Of a stretch of DNA of 64,000 nt, positions 18,827 through 29,100 are shown piece after piece. The position numbers and the translations under genes are program-made. The DNA is taken from the NCBI RefSeq assembly GCF_009758415.1, contig NZ_WQRF01000005.1:1-64000 (forward strand), written 5' to 3'. How positions within the stretch are numbered: the stretch's first letter is position 1; every line of letters starts with the position of its first letter. The notes beneath the pieces were generated by a model. It was not told where the DNA came from. It ran no database searches and was given only the letters and a program-made list of their open reading frames with translations. The stretch comes from Devosia marina (GTDB taxonomy: Bacteria; Pseudomonadota; Alphaproteobacteria; Rhizobiales; Devosiaceae).

Positions 18827-19293
18827 CGGCGGCTTTATTATCTGCCAGGGCAAAAGCCGACTGACAGCAAGCCACCCCAAATCAGACCAAGAAGTTGGCC
18901 GCTCTGAAAAGCCGGTCGCTGCCAGCCAATCCATTCTGTTCGCAACCCAAAGCATCACCCTACGCACACGGAGGCAGACATTGGCTGATAGCCATCCTTT
19001 GTGAGCTCGCGTCACGTCCGCGCATCCCGGTACGCATTTCTCTCTCTTGAGCGCTCTTCAGCCCTGCGATTTCACAAATTTACGCGCCATAACAAGCGAC
19101 TAACTTGGCGCGACCAATGGAAGAAATCACGCGGCTATTTGGAAACGCAGACCGTTGCAGACCGGCCACAGCGCCGTTTCACGAATCTGCGAGCAATTGC
19201 TCCTGTTAAGAATTGCGGGCTATTGATTTTTTTGGCATGCGCGGACGCGTTGGGATTCGTGCCGGTTGTGGCTGATTGTTGTCGGGAGCAAGC
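18827..19293. other. Gene-free stretch
   Basis: No credible coding frame or RNA gene was seen. Composition is lower in GC, as in the neighbouring FosA-like gene, and a T7 run at 19228-19234 lies in the probable promoter area of the next gene. Confidence 0.4.
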
Positions 19294-20991
19294 ATGAACA
19301 AGGTTCTGGTCAGTCTGGTCGCCCTGGTTGCCACCACACTTGTGGTTTCTCCGGGATCGGCCCAACAGCTTGCCAGCCTTGAAACCAGCCGCATCGTCAT
19401 TGCGCCGCCGCAAAGCGCCCTGGCGCGCACGATCAAGTCAGGCCTGTCCGCCGCTTATTACGGAGCCCGCCCGGACACGCGCGCTCATGAGGAAGCTCAA
19501 AGGCTCTATTTTCTCTATGGTGAGCGCCATTTCGAGCCAATCTGGCTGGCCGAACAGGCTAATGGCACGGTCACCTTCTCGCCAGCGGCCACCAAGATCA
19601 TCACCTTGTTTGAAAATGCTGCCAGCGAGGGGCTGGACCCGTCCGACTATCTGACCCCGCAGATTGATGCCGCCAGGCTGTCGGGCGACGGCATTGAACT
19701 GGCAACTCTGGAAACCGCCTTTTCGGCCGCGACCATGCGCTATGCCGATCACCTGCATAATGGCCGCATCGATCCCCAGTCGATCAGCACCCTGCTCGAT
19801 CTCAAGCGCAAGCCGATCAACGAGGCCGCGCTGCTTGAGCAGCTCGCCCGGAGCAACGATCCCGCCGCGATCCTGATGCAGCTCGAACCCCAGCACCGGG
19901 AGTTCCAGGCGCTTAAGGCGGCCCTTGCCAATTTTGAACAATCCAGTGCCGCCCGCCCCACCCCGATTAGTGACGGCCCGGTGCTCCGTCCAGGCAATTC
20001 CGATGCCCGCCTGCCCGCCATTCGCGCGAGGCTGGAATTGGCTGCCTCGACCTCCCAGCTCTATGATGACCTGACCGTCGACGCGATCAGGTCCTTCCAG
20101 AAAGGCCAGGGGCTCGAAGTCGACGGCATAATCGGACCCGCCACGGTCGCCGCCCTCAACGGTGGGGTAGCCACGCGGCGCGAAGACATCATCGCCAATA
20201 TGGAGCGCTGGCGCTGGATGCCTTCCGATCTGGGCGATTTCACCGTCTTCGTAAACATCCCCGAATTCCGCCTCTCCATCCTGCGCAATGGCCAGGAAGA
20301 ATATACGACGCGGGTGGTTGTTGGCACCACCAAGAACCAGACGCCGATATTCTCGGACAGCATCCGCCACGTGGTGGTGAACCCCTATTGGAACGTGCCA
20401 TCGTCCATTATTCGCGGTGAGATCGCCCCCGCGATCCTGCGCAATCCAGGCTATACCGACAGCCACAACATGGACCTGCTCTATAATGGCGCCACGGTCA
20501 GCCCCTGGCAGGTCGACTGGACCCAGGTTTCGCCGTCCAATTTCCCCTTCCGGGTGCGCCAGCGCCCCGGCGCCGGCAATGCCCTGGGGCAGATCAAGTT
20601 CCTCTTCCCCAACAAGCATGACGTCTATCTGCACGATACCCCGTCCAAGTCGTTGTTTGCGCGGTCCTATCGCGCCTTCAGCCATGGCTGTGTGCGGGTG
20701 CAGAACCCGATGGAATTTGCCGATGCGCTGATGGCCAATGAGCCAAACATTTCGCGCGCCTCGCTCGAATCCATGTTCGGCCCGTCGGAGCGCTGGGTGA
20801 ACCCGCAGAAGCAGATCCCGGTGCATCTGGCCTATTTCACCCTCCGGGTCGAAGAGGATGGGACCATTCGCTCCTTCGGTGATCTCTATGGCCACAACGA
20901 AAAGCTGATCGCCGCGATGGGGCTCGATGCAATCGAGCCGCCAGCCATTGTCGCCGAGGCGGAAACAGCGCCCCGGGAACTCTCCCCCTGA
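19294..20991 (+). CDS. L,D-transpeptidase, YcbB/LdtD type
   Basis: A 565-residue periplasmic enzyme that makes 3-3 cross-links in peptidoglycan. A signal peptide covers about 1-23 (ending S-A-Q-Q). The YcbB scaffold domain covers about 35-215. A peptidoglycan-binding domain follows at about 235-290 (AIRSFQKGQGLEVDG). The YkuD catalytic domain spans about 300-500 with S463-H-G-C466-V-R, where C466 is the nucleophile. ATG 19294 gives a clean signal peptide. It is followed by a DUF882 protein, a pairing like ycbB-ycbK of enterobacteria. Confidence 0.9.
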   Translation: MNKVLVSLVALVATTLVVSPGSAQQLASLETSRIVIAPPQSALARTIKSGLSAAYYGARPDTRAHEEAQRLYFLYGERHFEPIWLAEQANGTVTFSPAATKIITLFENAASEGLDPSDYLTPQIDAARLSGDGIELATLETAFSAATMRYADHLHNGRIDPQSISTLLDLKRKPINEAALLEQLARSNDPAAILMQLEPQHREFQALKAALANFEQSSAARPTPISDGPVLRPGNSDARLPAIRARLELAASTSQLYDDLTVDAIRSFQKGQGLEVDGIIGPATVAALNGGVATRREDIIANMERWRWMPSDLGDFTVFVNIPEFRLSILRNGQEEYTTRVVVGTTKNQTPIFSDSIRHVVVNPYWNVPSSIIRGEIAPAILRNPGYTDSHNMDLLYNGATVSPWQVDWTQVSPSNFPFRVRQRPGAGNALGQIKFLFPNKHDVYLHDTPSKSLFARSYRAFSHGCVRVQNPMEFADALMANEPNISRASLESMFGPSERWVNPQKQIPVHLAYFTLRVEEDGTIRSFGDLYGHNEKLIAAMGLDAIEPPAIVAEAETAPRELSP

Positions 20992-21190
20992 CGGGAAACG
21001 TCCTTGTCGAACCGAGATCGGTTAACGCCCAGGTAACAATTTCGCCTTGGTTGTGCCTGTTTTTGCCCTTAATAACGGAAGCGTGAGGGGATCTGCGGTC
21101 AGTTCACAACTGGTTAGCGTTAATCAATTCGAGCGAATTGGGCGCTAACGTCTCACCATTATCTGACGAGAGAGCCGGGCAGAGTTTGGC

Positions 21191-22840
21191 GTGACGGTCT
21201 TGGGGTTGATCAATTGGCGAGGTGCTGCGCGGGCTATTGCCGCCGCAGCTTTGTGCGTTTCCTCTCTGCTGCCGGTGGTGCCGGTTCAGGCAGCATCCGA
21301 GCGCGCCCTTTATCTCCATTATACCCACACCAAGGAAACGACCCGCATCGTCTTCAAGCGCAATGGGCAATATGTCCAGTCGGGCCTGAACGAGCTCAAT
21401 CAGTTTTTGAGGGACTGGCGGCGCGATGAAGCCACCAAGATGGACCCGCGCCTGTTCGACCTGATCTGGGAAGTCTATCAGGATGTGGGCGGCACCCAGC
21501 CGATTAACATTGTGTCGGCCTATCGCTCCCCGGCCACCAACGCCATGCTGGCGTCCAAATCGTCCGGTGTCGCCGACAATTCCCAGCATATGCGTGGCAC
21601 CGCGATGGACTTCTTCATTCCCGGTGTACCGCTGGCCAAGCTGCGCGCCGCTGCCATGAAAAAACAGGTCGGTGGCGTAGGCTATTATCCCACTTCAGGC
21701 AGCCCTTTTGTCCATCTGGACACCGGTTCCGTGCGCGCCTGGCCACGCATGACCCGCGCCCAACTCAAGGAACTGTTTCCAGACGGCAAGACCATGCACC
21801 TGCCCACCGACGGCAAGGTGCTGTCCCAGCAGGGCTACAATGTTGCCCTGGCCGAATGGAAACGCTGCCACGCCTTCCCCTGCAACGGCTCCGGTTCCAG
21901 CACTCAGGTGGCCAGCGCCTCGGGAGGCAGCGGCCGCACCCTGGTGGACCTGCTGTTTGGCGGAAACGAACAGAAGTCCGCCAGCGCGCCGCAAGTGCAG
22001 ACCGCGTCCTTGGCCCCGCAGCGCACGACCCCGGTTGCCCCGGTCATGCCCGATCGCCGCCCGGCCGATCTGGGCGGGGCAGACTTCGCGGTTGCCTCGG
22101 TGTCCGATACCGCCCTTCCTTTTTCGACTAGCGGCAGCGCGCCGCTGACCGATGACGAGATGAATGAGAGTTCGCAAGTCGCGGTGGCCATGCCAGTGGC
22201 CATGCCTGAAGACCTGCGCAACAATGACGCCGTCATGGCCCTTGCAGCCCTGACTGAGCCGACCATGCCGACGCCGCGAGTCATCATGTCCGATCCGCCG
22301 ACGGACATCCTGACGGCCTATGCTGCCGCAAGCCCGGCAGCTGACCCTGGCGCCCAGCGCGCGCTGGAAATGATAATCGAAGGCACCACAACCGCCAGTG
22401 CCACGGCAACGCCCCCCGCACCAACCGAACGTCTGCCGGTTCTGCCGCCCCTGCGCCCAGCAGCAACTATCCAAACCGCGTCGCTCGGCGGCAATCTGTC
22501 CGACCTGTTCGGCAGCACATTTGGAGCGACCGACGCCAATGCGCCCACGCCGCTGGCCCAAGCACTGGTGCAGCATGTCGCCGCCCGCCCTGATCCGAAT
22601 GCCATGCGCCGCCCCGCTCTGGTGGCCCCCGACCTGGAACATGTCGCAGACATTTTCATCGATCCGGCAGCGATGTCTTCTGGCCGCTATGCCGTGATTT
22701 TCAATCACGATGAGGCCGACTTCGACCCGACCCCAGAAATGGGGCCCCATGTGCTGATCAAGAGCGTTGGCGATAGCGGTCCTCCGCCGGTCCACAACCG
22801 CTTCACGCGCACCGCGCCTCTGGTCTTGGCCAGCAACTGA
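21191..22840 (+). CDS. DUF882 (YcbK-like) M15-type protein with long tail
   Basis: A 549-residue exported protein. A signal peptide ends near residue 35 (VPVQAAS). Residues about 36-190 form the DUF882/peptidase M15A-like domain: S-A-Y-R-S-P-A-T-N, S-Q-H-M-R-G-T-A-M-D and P-F-V-H-L-D-T supply the expected zinc ligands. The family probably trims peptidoglycan peptides. Beyond about residue 230 there are some 310 residues of Ala/Pro/Thr-rich low-complexity sequence with no recognisable domain, much longer than usual for the family. The GTG start is chosen for the signal peptide. It probably forms a transcription unit with the transpeptidase. Confidence 0.85.
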   Translation: MTVLGLINWRGAARAIAAAALCVSSLLPVVPVQAASERALYLHYTHTKETTRIVFKRNGQYVQSGLNELNQFLRDWRRDEATKMDPRLFDLIWEVYQDVGGTQPINIVSAYRSPATNAMLASKSSGVADNSQHMRGTAMDFFIPGVPLAKLRAAAMKKQVGGVGYYPTSGSPFVHLDTGSVRAWPRMTRAQLKELFPDGKTMHLPTDGKVLSQQGYNVALAEWKRCHAFPCNGSGSSTQVASASGGSGRTLVDLLFGGNEQKSASAPQVQTASLAPQRTTPVAPVMPDRRPADLGGADFAVASVSDTALPFSTSGSAPLTDDEMNESSQVAVAMPVAMPEDLRNNDAVMALAALTEPTMPTPRVIMSDPPTDILTAYAAASPAADPGAQRALEMIIEGTTTASATATPPAPTERLPVLPPLRPAATIQTASLGGNLSDLFGSTFGATDANAPTPLAQALVQHVAARPDPNAMRRPALVAPDLEHVADIFIDPAAMSSGRYAVIFNHDEADFDPTPEMGPHVLIKSVGDSGPPPVHNRFTRTAPLVLASN

Positions 22841-22980
22841 CGGCAAGTCTACGGCGCCCTGCAATTGCCTGAATGCTCTCCCATTAGTGGAGACCCATCG
22901 CCACATGGCCTTGGCTGGCATTGCAATGGCATGACCCTGCGCCTAAACAGGGACAAACCAGATATTTGACGGGGATACGC

Positions 22981-24909
22981 TTGGCCAACAAGCCCGATAC
23001 GCCGCTGCTCGACACCGTTCAGACGCCGGCCGACCTGCGGAACATGCCGCGCGAGGAGCTGCGTCGGCTTGCCGATGAATTGCGAGCCGAAATGATCGAC
23101 GCTGTCTCGGTTACCGGCGGCCATCTCGGCGCAGGCCTTGGCGTGGTGGAGTTGACCGTGGCCCTGCACGCTGTGTTTGACACGCCGCATGACCGCATCA
23201 TCTGGGATGTCGGCCATCAGGCCTATCCGCACAAGATCTTGACCGGTCGCCGCGACCGCATGCGGACCCTTCGGCAGAAAGGGGGGCTCTCCGGCTTCAC
23301 CCGTCGCGCCGAAAGTGAATATGACCCGTTTGGCGCCGGGCATTCCTCGACATCGATCTCGGCCGGTCTGGGCATGGCCGAAGCCAGCAAGCACATGGAA
23401 AAACCACGCAATGTCATTGCCGTCATCGGCGATGGTGCCATGTCCGCCGGCATGGCCTATGAGGCGATGAACAATGCTGGCGCCATGGATGCGCGGCTGA
23501 TTGTCATTCTCAACGACAATGACATGTCCATTGCCCCGCCCACCGGGGCGCTGCGGACCTACCTTGCACGTCTGGTCTCCGGCCCGGTTTATCGCGGCAC
23601 CCGAGAGGCGGCCAAGGCCGTGGTCTCGAAACTTCCGCCCTTCCTGCACGAGCCGGCGCGCCGCACCGAGGAATTCGCCCGTTCCTTCTTTACCGGCGGC
23701 ACGCTGTTTGAAGAACTGGGCTTCTATTATGTCGGCCCGATCGACGGGCACAATCTAGAAGACCTCCTGGCCATCCTCGACAACGTCAAGGAATTTGGCG
23801 AGGGCCCTATCCTGATCCACGCCGTAACCAAAAAGGGCAAGGGCTATGCCCCGGCCGAGAACTCGGCTGACAAATATCATGGTGTGTCCAAGTTCAACGT
23901 CATCACCGGCGCCCAGGCCAAGGCGCCATCCAACGCGCCCTCTTACACCTCGGTGTTTGCCTCTTCACTGATCCAGGAAGCCCAGGTGGATCCGCGCATC
24001 GTGGCCGTAACCGCCGCCATGCCCTCGGGTACGGGCCTGGACAAGTTCGCCGAGATATTTCCAACCCGCATCTACGATGTCGGCATTGCCGAACAGCATG
24101 CCGTAACGTTCGCGGCGGGCATGGCCAGCGAAGGCATGAAGCCCTTTTGCGCCATCTATTCGACCTTCCTGCAGCGCGCTTATGACCAGGTGATCCACGA
24201 CGTAGCCATTCAGGGCCTGCCGGTGCGCTTTGCCATCGACCGGGCCGGCTATGTTGGCGCCGATGGCCCCACTCACGCCGGCAATTATGACAATGCTTAT
24301 CTCGGCGCCATACCGGGCATGGTGCATATGGCGGCCGCCGACGAAGCCGAATTGCGCCACATGGTGGCAACCGCGACAGCTTATGATACTGGCCCCATCA
24401 CCTTCCGCTACCCGCGGGGTGAGGGCATGGGCGTGGACATGCCGGAACGCGGCCAAGTCCTGACGATCGGCAAGGGCCGCATCGTGCGCCAGGGCAGCAC
24501 CATTGCGCTGCTATCCTATGGCACACGGCTCGGCGAAGTGCAGGCTGCCGCAGACAAGCTGGCCGCGCTCGGGCTCAACCCCACTGTGGCAGACGCACGC
24601 TTCCTCAAACCCTTGGACGAAGAGTTGATTGCGTCGCTCGCGCAAAGCCACGACGTATTGATCACGACCGAAGAGGGAGGACTGGGCGGCTTCGGCAGCC
24701 ATGTTGCCACATTCCTCGCGAGCAATGGCCTGCTTGATGGCAAACTGCGGTTCCGCCCGCTGATGATCCCGGACACCTTTGTCGAGCACGCATCCCAGGC
24801 GGACATGTACGCCGATGCCGGCCTCGATCGCGCCGGCATCGTGGCTACCGCATTGACGGCGCTGGGATATGATCAGGCGGCCATGAAAGCGGCCCTGGCG
24901 AAGATATAG
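22981..24909 (+). CDS. dxs: 1-deoxy-D-xylulose-5-phosphate synthase
   Basis: A 642-residue thiamine-diphosphate enzyme that condenses pyruvate and glyceraldehyde 3-phosphate, the first step of the MEP isoprenoid pathway. Visible motifs: [11 protein letters not shown] at the N-terminus, W-D-V-G-H-Q-A-Y, the cofactor motif [13 protein letters not shown], and [15 protein letters not shown] in the pyrimidine domain. The TTG at 22981 with GGGGA upstream gives the family's standard N-terminus (TPLLDTV); a TTG at 22966 is less likely. A weak CTCCGC/GCGGAG hairpin follows the stop. Confidence 0.95.
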   Translation: MANKPDTPLLDTVQTPADLRNMPREELRRLADELRAEMIDAVSVTGGHLGAGLGVVELTVALHAVFDTPHDRIIWDVGHQAYPHKILTGRRDRMRTLRQKGGLSGFTRRAESEYDPFGAGHSSTSISAGLGMAEASKHMEKPRNVIAVIGDGAMSAGMAYEAMNNAGAMDARLIVILNDNDMSIAPPTGALRTYLARLVSGPVYRGTREAAKAVVSKLPPFLHEPARRTEEFARSFFTGGTLFEELGFYYVGPIDGHNLEDLLAILDNVKEFGEGPILIHAVTKKGKGYAPAENSADKYHGVSKFNVITGAQAKAPSNAPSYTSVFASSLIQEAQVDPRIVAVTAAMPSGTGLDKFAEIFPTRIYDVGIAEQHAVTFAAGMASEGMKPFCAIYSTFLQRAYDQVIHDVAIQGLPVRFAIDRAGYVGADGPTHAGNYDNAYLGAIPGMVHMAAADEAELRHMVATATAYDTGPITFRYPRGEGMGVDMPERGQVLTIGKGRIVRQGSTIALLSYGTRLGEVQAAADKLAALGLNPTVADARFLKPLDEELIASLAQSHDVLITTEEGGLGGFGSHVATFLASNGLLDGKLRFRPLMIPDTFVEHASQADMYADAGLDRAGIVATALTALGYDQAAMKAALAKI

Positions 24910-24945
24910 TGGCTCCGCTTCAAAGGGCGGAGGCATGTCCGGGAA

Positions 24946-25407
24946 CTACGCGTAGTTTGTCGGCAGCCCCTGAGCGGCCTTGACCGTTTCCATCGAGATA
25001 TAGGCCGACATGTCGAACAGTTCGATGCGTGAAACAAGTTGCTTGTAGACCACGTCGTAATGCTCCACATCGGGCAGAACGATCTTGAGAATGTAGTCGA
25101 AATTACCGGTTAGCCGGTGCACCTCGACAATTTCGGGGACGGCCGAAACGGCAGAATGAAACTTATCCAGCCAGTCAGCGGCATGTGAGCCGGTGCGCAC
25201 GATGACAAAGACAGTGGTCGGCAAACCCATTTTGCGCCGGTCCAGTTCCGTTGTGGTGCGCAAGATGAAACCCTCATCCTTGAGCCGCGCAATGCGGCGG
25301 GAACAGGCCGATGGCGACAGCGCCACGGCTGCGGCAATGTCGTTGACGGGCTGCTCTGCATTCGCCTGCAACAGGCCCAAAATTTTCCGGTCGCGCTCAT
25401 CCAGCAT
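24946..25407 (-). CDS. Lrp/AsnC-family transcriptional regulator
   Basis: A 153-residue regulator: an N-terminal AsnC helix-turn-helix ([36 protein letters not shown]) and a C-terminal RAM/ligand domain from about 65. Such proteins respond to amino acids and often control neighbouring genes. It is divergent from the Asp/Glu racemase gene across 149 bases, which makes that gene a candidate target. Confidence 0.92.
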   Translation of the reverse strand: MLDERDRKILGLLQANAEQPVNDIAAAVALSPSACSRRIARLKDEGFILRTTTELDRRKMGLPTTVFVIVRTGSHAADWLDKFHSAVSAVPEIVEVHRLTGNFDYILKIVLPDVEHYDVVYKQLVSRIELFDMSAYISMETVKAAQGLPTNYA

Positions 25408-25556
25408 GAGTATTACTCCCTACGTGCAGAATACTAGCGCCTTTCCTTACGGAGACGCAATTTCCCCGCGCCACCCTTGCGGGAACGACCAAACTCTGCG
25501 CGCCGCGTGATCCTTAGACGCGGCATCATTTCGATGATGACCAGGAGGTAGCGGAA

Positions 25557-26267
25557 ATGAAAACGATCGGTCTGATCGGCGGCATGAGCTGGGAATCGAC
25601 TGCCGTCTATTATCGCCACATCAATCAAGAGATACGGCGTCTGCGCGGCGGGCTGGCCTCGGCCGACATCGCGATGCGCTCGCTTGACTTTACCGAAGTC
25701 GTGGCTCTGCAACAGGCCGGGCGCTGGGACCAGGCCGGCGCTTTGTTGGGCCAAGCCGGGGCGAGCCTGGCGCGCGCCGGTGCGGAATGCGTGCTGATCT
25801 GCACCAATACCATGCATCTGGTGGCCGAGCCGGTTGCTGCGATGTCAGGCATTCCACTGATCGACATCATCACCGAAACGGCCTCTACCTTGCAGGCGCA
25901 TGGCCGCAAGCGCCCGCTGCTGCTCGCGACCCGCTACACCATGGAACACGGTTTCTATACCGAGCGGATGAAAGCCCAAGGGATTGAGGTGATGGTGCCG
26001 GCAGTAGACGACCGCAAAATCGTGCACGACATCGTCTTCAACGAACTCTGCCAGGGTCAGGTGCGCGCGGTAGCCCGCAGGGCCTATCTCAAGATCATTG
26101 ATCGCGCCAAGGCCAATGGTGCAGACTGCGTCATTCTTGGCTGCACCGAGATCGGCCTGCTGATCGATCCGGACACACTGCCCTTGCCCGGGTTTGACTC
26201 GACAACCATCCACGCCGACGCCGCGATCCGCTTTGCACTGGGTGATGAAGCTGCCCGGGCCGCTTGA
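25557..26267 (+). CDS. Aspartate/glutamate racemase family protein
   Basis: A 236-residue cofactor-independent racemase. The two catalytic cysteines are C82 (L-I-C-T-N-T-M-H) and C196 (L-G-C-T-E-I-G-L-L). The start I-G-L-I-G-G-M-S-W-E-S-T is the family signature of the YgeA/aspartate racemase branch. AGGAGGTAGCGGAA before the ATG is a strong ribosome site. Substrate may be aspartate, glutamate or another amino acid (YgeA has broad activity). Control by the divergent Lrp protein is likely. Confidence 0.88.
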   Translation: MKTIGLIGGMSWESTAVYYRHINQEIRRLRGGLASADIAMRSLDFTEVVALQQAGRWDQAGALLGQAGASLARAGAECVLICTNTMHLVAEPVAAMSGIPLIDIITETASTLQAHGRKRPLLLATRYTMEHGFYTERMKAQGIEVMVPAVDDRKIVHDIVFNELCQGQVRAVARRAYLKIIDRAKANGADCVILGCTEIGLLIDPDTLPLPGFDSTTIHADAAIRFALGDEAARAA

Positions 26268-26351
26268 GCTTAAGGCGAGTTAGACCGTTTCGGCTAACTG
26301 ATTGTTGAGAATTTTGCTGGCTTCCTGCCCCTGCAGACGAGAGGGCGGCCC

Positions 26352-26579
26352 ATGACCATTTCCAGCATCTCCATCGGCGCCTACGGCATGCAGCGCGCCA
26401 GCGGCCAGCTCGAACAGAGCGCCGCGCGCATTGCTCGGTCAGACACCGAAGGCACCGCCCTCGACCTCTCGAGCGAAATGGTCAACGTTATCGGCGCCGA
26501 GGCCAACTTCAAGGCCTCGGCAAAGGTCGTCAGCGTGGCCAGCGATATGTCCAAAGCCCTGCTCGACATACTGGCCTGA
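26352..26579 (+). CDS. Small flagellar-rod-like protein
   Basis: A 75-residue protein whose N-terminal half (ISIGAYGMQRASGQLEQSAA) resembles the N-terminal rod segment. Its C-terminal half (LSSEMVNVIGAEANFKASAK, then VVSVASDM) resembles the C-terminal rod/hook segment of axial flagellar proteins such as FlgC or FlgE. The middle domain is absent, so only the coiled ends remain. GAGAGGG lies before the ATG. No other flagellar gene is in the window. The true role is unknown. Confidence 0.7.
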   Translation: MTISSISIGAYGMQRASGQLEQSAARIARSDTEGTALDLSSEMVNVIGAEANFKASAKVVSVASDMSKALLDILA

Positions 26580-26586
26580 TCGCCGA

Positions 26587-26850
26587 TTACCGCTCGGGCG
26601 GCGCTTCGACCATGCCCAGGGCGGACATGTAGAGCTCGAGCAGCGCTTCCTGCTCCATGCGCTCATTGGCGTCCTGCTTGCGGATGGTGACGATCTTGCG
26701 CAGGATCTTGGTGTCGAAGCCATTTCCCTTGGCCTCGGCATAGATTTCCTTGATGTCGGCAGCGATGGCTGCCTTTTCTTCTTCCATACGCTCGATGCGC
26801 TCGATGAAAGCGCGCAACTGATCCTGCGCGACGCTATCTTCAACGGCCAT
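26587..26850 (-). CDS. gapR: GapR-family DNA-binding protein (DUF2312)
   Basis: An 87-residue protein, almost entirely helical. The sequence [20 protein letters not shown] followed by [13 protein letters not shown] is the DUF2312 signature. In Caulobacter the homologue GapR clamps overtwisted DNA and stimulates topoisomerases ahead of forks and polymerases. Length and conservation are normal. It converges on the small rod-like gene with a seven-base gap. 26851-27133, upstream, has no gene. Confidence 0.88.
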   Translation of the reverse strand: MAVEDSVAQDQLRAFIERIERMEEEKAAIAADIKEIYAEAKGNGFDTKILRKIVTIRKQDANERMEQEALLELYMSALGMVEAPPER

Positions 26851-27133
26851 GCTTCGTCTCTCCTGGCGACCAGTTCCGGCCGGTCGAATACCGGACGGCT
26901 GACGCGAAATTGCTGCGGAATTGTCCGCGCTCCATCAACCCCAAGCCCGCCCCCCGTTCAACCCCCTTTACCCGCAATCCACACCCTGCCCGGTCTTGCC
27001 GCTTCCGCTCACGCCGCTTTTATGACCAGCACGGATTCTCGCCCGCATTTCCGTCAAATCGGCCCATTAGCCATTGACCTCCTCTCTGCCATACGATCAA
27101 AGAAGGGCACGTTTTCCGGTGATTTCCAGCGCA

Positions 27134-27664
27134 ATGGTGAACCCCATCCGTTTTGGCTCGACCCTGTTGCTTGCCACCCTTGGTGGCCTGATGGCCATGG
27201 CCACGCCCGCACAGGCCGAACTGCGCATCTGCAATGAAACCGCCAATCTGGTTTCGGTCGCTCTGGGTTATCGCGCCGAGCGCGGCTGGATGAGCGAAGG
27301 CTGGTGGCAGGCCCCTCCCGGCGACTGCCGCACGATCTTCCAGGGCGATCTCGCCCGCCGCTTCTACTACCTCTACGCAGTGGACGATATCGGTGGCGGA
27401 TCCTGGGATGGACAGGTCTTCATGTGCACCCGTGACGAAACCTTCACAATATTCGGGGTTGAGGATTGCCTCGCCCGGGGCTATGAGCGCACCGGGTTCT
27501 TTGAAATCGATACACAGAACCGTACCGACTGGACGCTGCAGCTCACCGAGAGCGCCGGCGCGCCAAGCATTGTCGGCCCGGACCTGGGCGAAGATCTCGA
27601 AGATCCGGCTTTCCTGGTCGACCCCGACGAGCCCTTAACGCCAGACAATACGGACACGCAATGA
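27134..27664 (+). CDS. DUF1036 exported protein
   Basis: A 176-residue exported protein: signal peptide of about 28 residues (ending P-A-Q-A), then the DUF1036 pattern (RICNETANLVSVALGYR, W-W-x-A-P-P-G-D-C, YLYAVDD). Four cysteines suggest disulfides. Its function is not known; it is widespread in alphaproteobacteria. ATG 27134 is chosen for the signal peptide. It overlaps pyk by four bases, a pairing I recognise from related genomes. Confidence 0.82.
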   Translation: MVNPIRFGSTLLLATLGGLMAMATPAQAELRICNETANLVSVALGYRAERGWMSEGWWQAPPGDCRTIFQGDLARRFYYLYAVDDIGGGSWDGQVFMCTRDETFTIFGVEDCLARGYERTGFFEIDTQNRTDWTLQLTESAGAPSIVGPDLGEDLEDPAFLVDPDEPLTPDNTDTQ

Positions 27665-29100
27665 GACGGATCAGACGCGCAAAGATCCTTGCCACCCTCG
27701 GGCCCGCTAGCCACGAGGAGACCATGATCGAGGAACTGGCCAAGGCCGGGGCCGACGTCTTCCGCATCAATATGAGCCATGCCAGCCATGAGGTGCTGCA
27801 CCAGACCGTCAAGCGCATCCGCGCGGTCGAAGCGCGGCTTAAGCACCCCATCGGCATTCTGGCCGACCTGCAGGGTCCCAAGCTGCGCGTATGGAAGTTC
27901 GCCGAGGGTTCGGTCAATCTGGTCGCCGGGCAGAGCTTTACCCTCGATAGCGAAGAAAACGATCAGGGCAACGCCCAGCGCGTTTACCTGCCCCATCCCG
28001 AAATCATCGAAAGCGTGTCTGTGGGTGACCGCCTGCTGCTCGACGATGGCAAGCTGCAATTGAAGGCCACCAAGGTCGGCAATGGCGCCATCGAGACCGA
28101 AGTCATCTATGGCGGCAAGCTCTCGGACAAGAAGGGCGTATCCCTGCCCGACACTCTGCTGCCCACCGGCGCCCTGACCGAGAAGGACCATGCGGACCTG
28201 CTCGAAGCGCTCAAGGCCGAGGTCGACTGGGTTGCGCTCAGCTTCGTGCAGCGCCCCGAAGACATCATCGATGTCCGCAAGATCGTGCAGGGCCGCGCCG
28301 GCGTGATGGCCAAGATCGAAAAGCCGCAAGCCATCGAGCGGCTCGAAGAAATCGTCAAGCTTTCCGACGCCATCATGGTCGCCCGTGGCGATCTGGGTGT
28401 CGAACTGCCGCTGGAGCAGGTCCCCGGGCTGCAAAAGCGCATGATCCGCATGTGCCGCCGGTTCGGCAAGCCGGTCATCGTCGCCACCCAGATGCTCGAA
28501 TCCATGATCACCGCGCCGGTGCCGACCCGTGCCGAGGTCTCGGATGTGTCCATTGCCGTCTTTGAAGGCGCAGACGCGGTCATGCTCTCGGCCGAAAGCG
28601 CCTCGGGCCAATACCCGGTTGAAGCGGTCTCCACCATGGCCAAGGTGGCCGTGGCCGTGGAGAGCGACGCCAACTACAACAACATCATCCGTGCCGCGCA
28701 GACCGAGCCGGAGGCGACCGCCGCCGACGCCATCTCGGCCGCGACGCGTCAGGTTGCCGAAACCCTCGATCTGGCCGCCATCGTCACCTACACAGCCTCG
28801 GGCTCGACCGGCATCCGCGCCGCGCGTGAACGGCCCAACAAGCCCATCATCGCGCTCTCGCCCAATCTGCGCACCATTCGCCGTCTCTCGGTGGTCTGGG
28901 GCATTCATTGCGTGCAGACCGAGGATGCGGTGAGCCTGGAAGACATGGTCGATCGCGCCTGCGTCATCGCCTACCAGGAGGGCTTTGCCCGCCCCGGCGA
29001 CCGCATCGCCATCACGGCCGGCGTGCCGCTGGGCACCCCCGGCGCGACCAACATGCTGCGCATCGCCTTCGTCCGCCAGGATGGCGCCGGCTCGAGCTAG
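27661..29100 (+). CDS. pyk: Pyruvate kinase
   Basis: A 479-residue glycolytic enzyme that transfers phosphate from phosphoenolpyruvate to ADP. Signatures: RAKILATLGPAS at the N-terminus, the active-site motif M-A-K-I-E-K-P-Q-A, M-V-A-R-G-D-L-G-V-E, and I-V-A-T-Q-M-L-E-S-M. The C-terminal allosteric domain is complete. The ATG overlaps the DUF1036 stop, and a strong terminator follows. Confidence 0.96.
   Translation: MRRIRRAKILATLGPASHEETMIEELAKAGADVFRINMSHASHEVLHQTVKRIRAVEARLKHPIGILADLQGPKLRVWKFAEGSVNLVAGQSFTLDSEENDQGNAQRVYLPHPEIIESVSVGDRLLLDDGKLQLKATKVGNGAIETEVIYGGKLSDKKGVSLPDTLLPTGALTEKDHADLLEALKAEVDWVALSFVQRPEDIIDVRKIVQGRAGVMAKIEKPQAIERLEEIVKLSDAIMVARGDLGVELPLEQVPGLQKRMIRMCRRFGKPVIVATQMLESMITAPVPTRAEVSDVSIAVFEGADAVMLSAESASGQYPVEAVSTMAKVAVAVESDANYNNIIRAAQTEPEATAADAISAATRQVAETLDLAAIVTYTASGSTGIRAARERPNKPIIALSPNLRTIRRLSVVWGIHCVQTEDAVSLEDMVDRACVIAYQEGFARPGDRIAITAGVPLGTPGATNMLRIAFVRQDGAGSS

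Noticed and set aside
19438..20895. 485-codon minus-strand frame opposite the L,D-transpeptidase
   Set aside because: The plus strand carries a complete signal peptide and YkuD motifs; the antisense frame has none.
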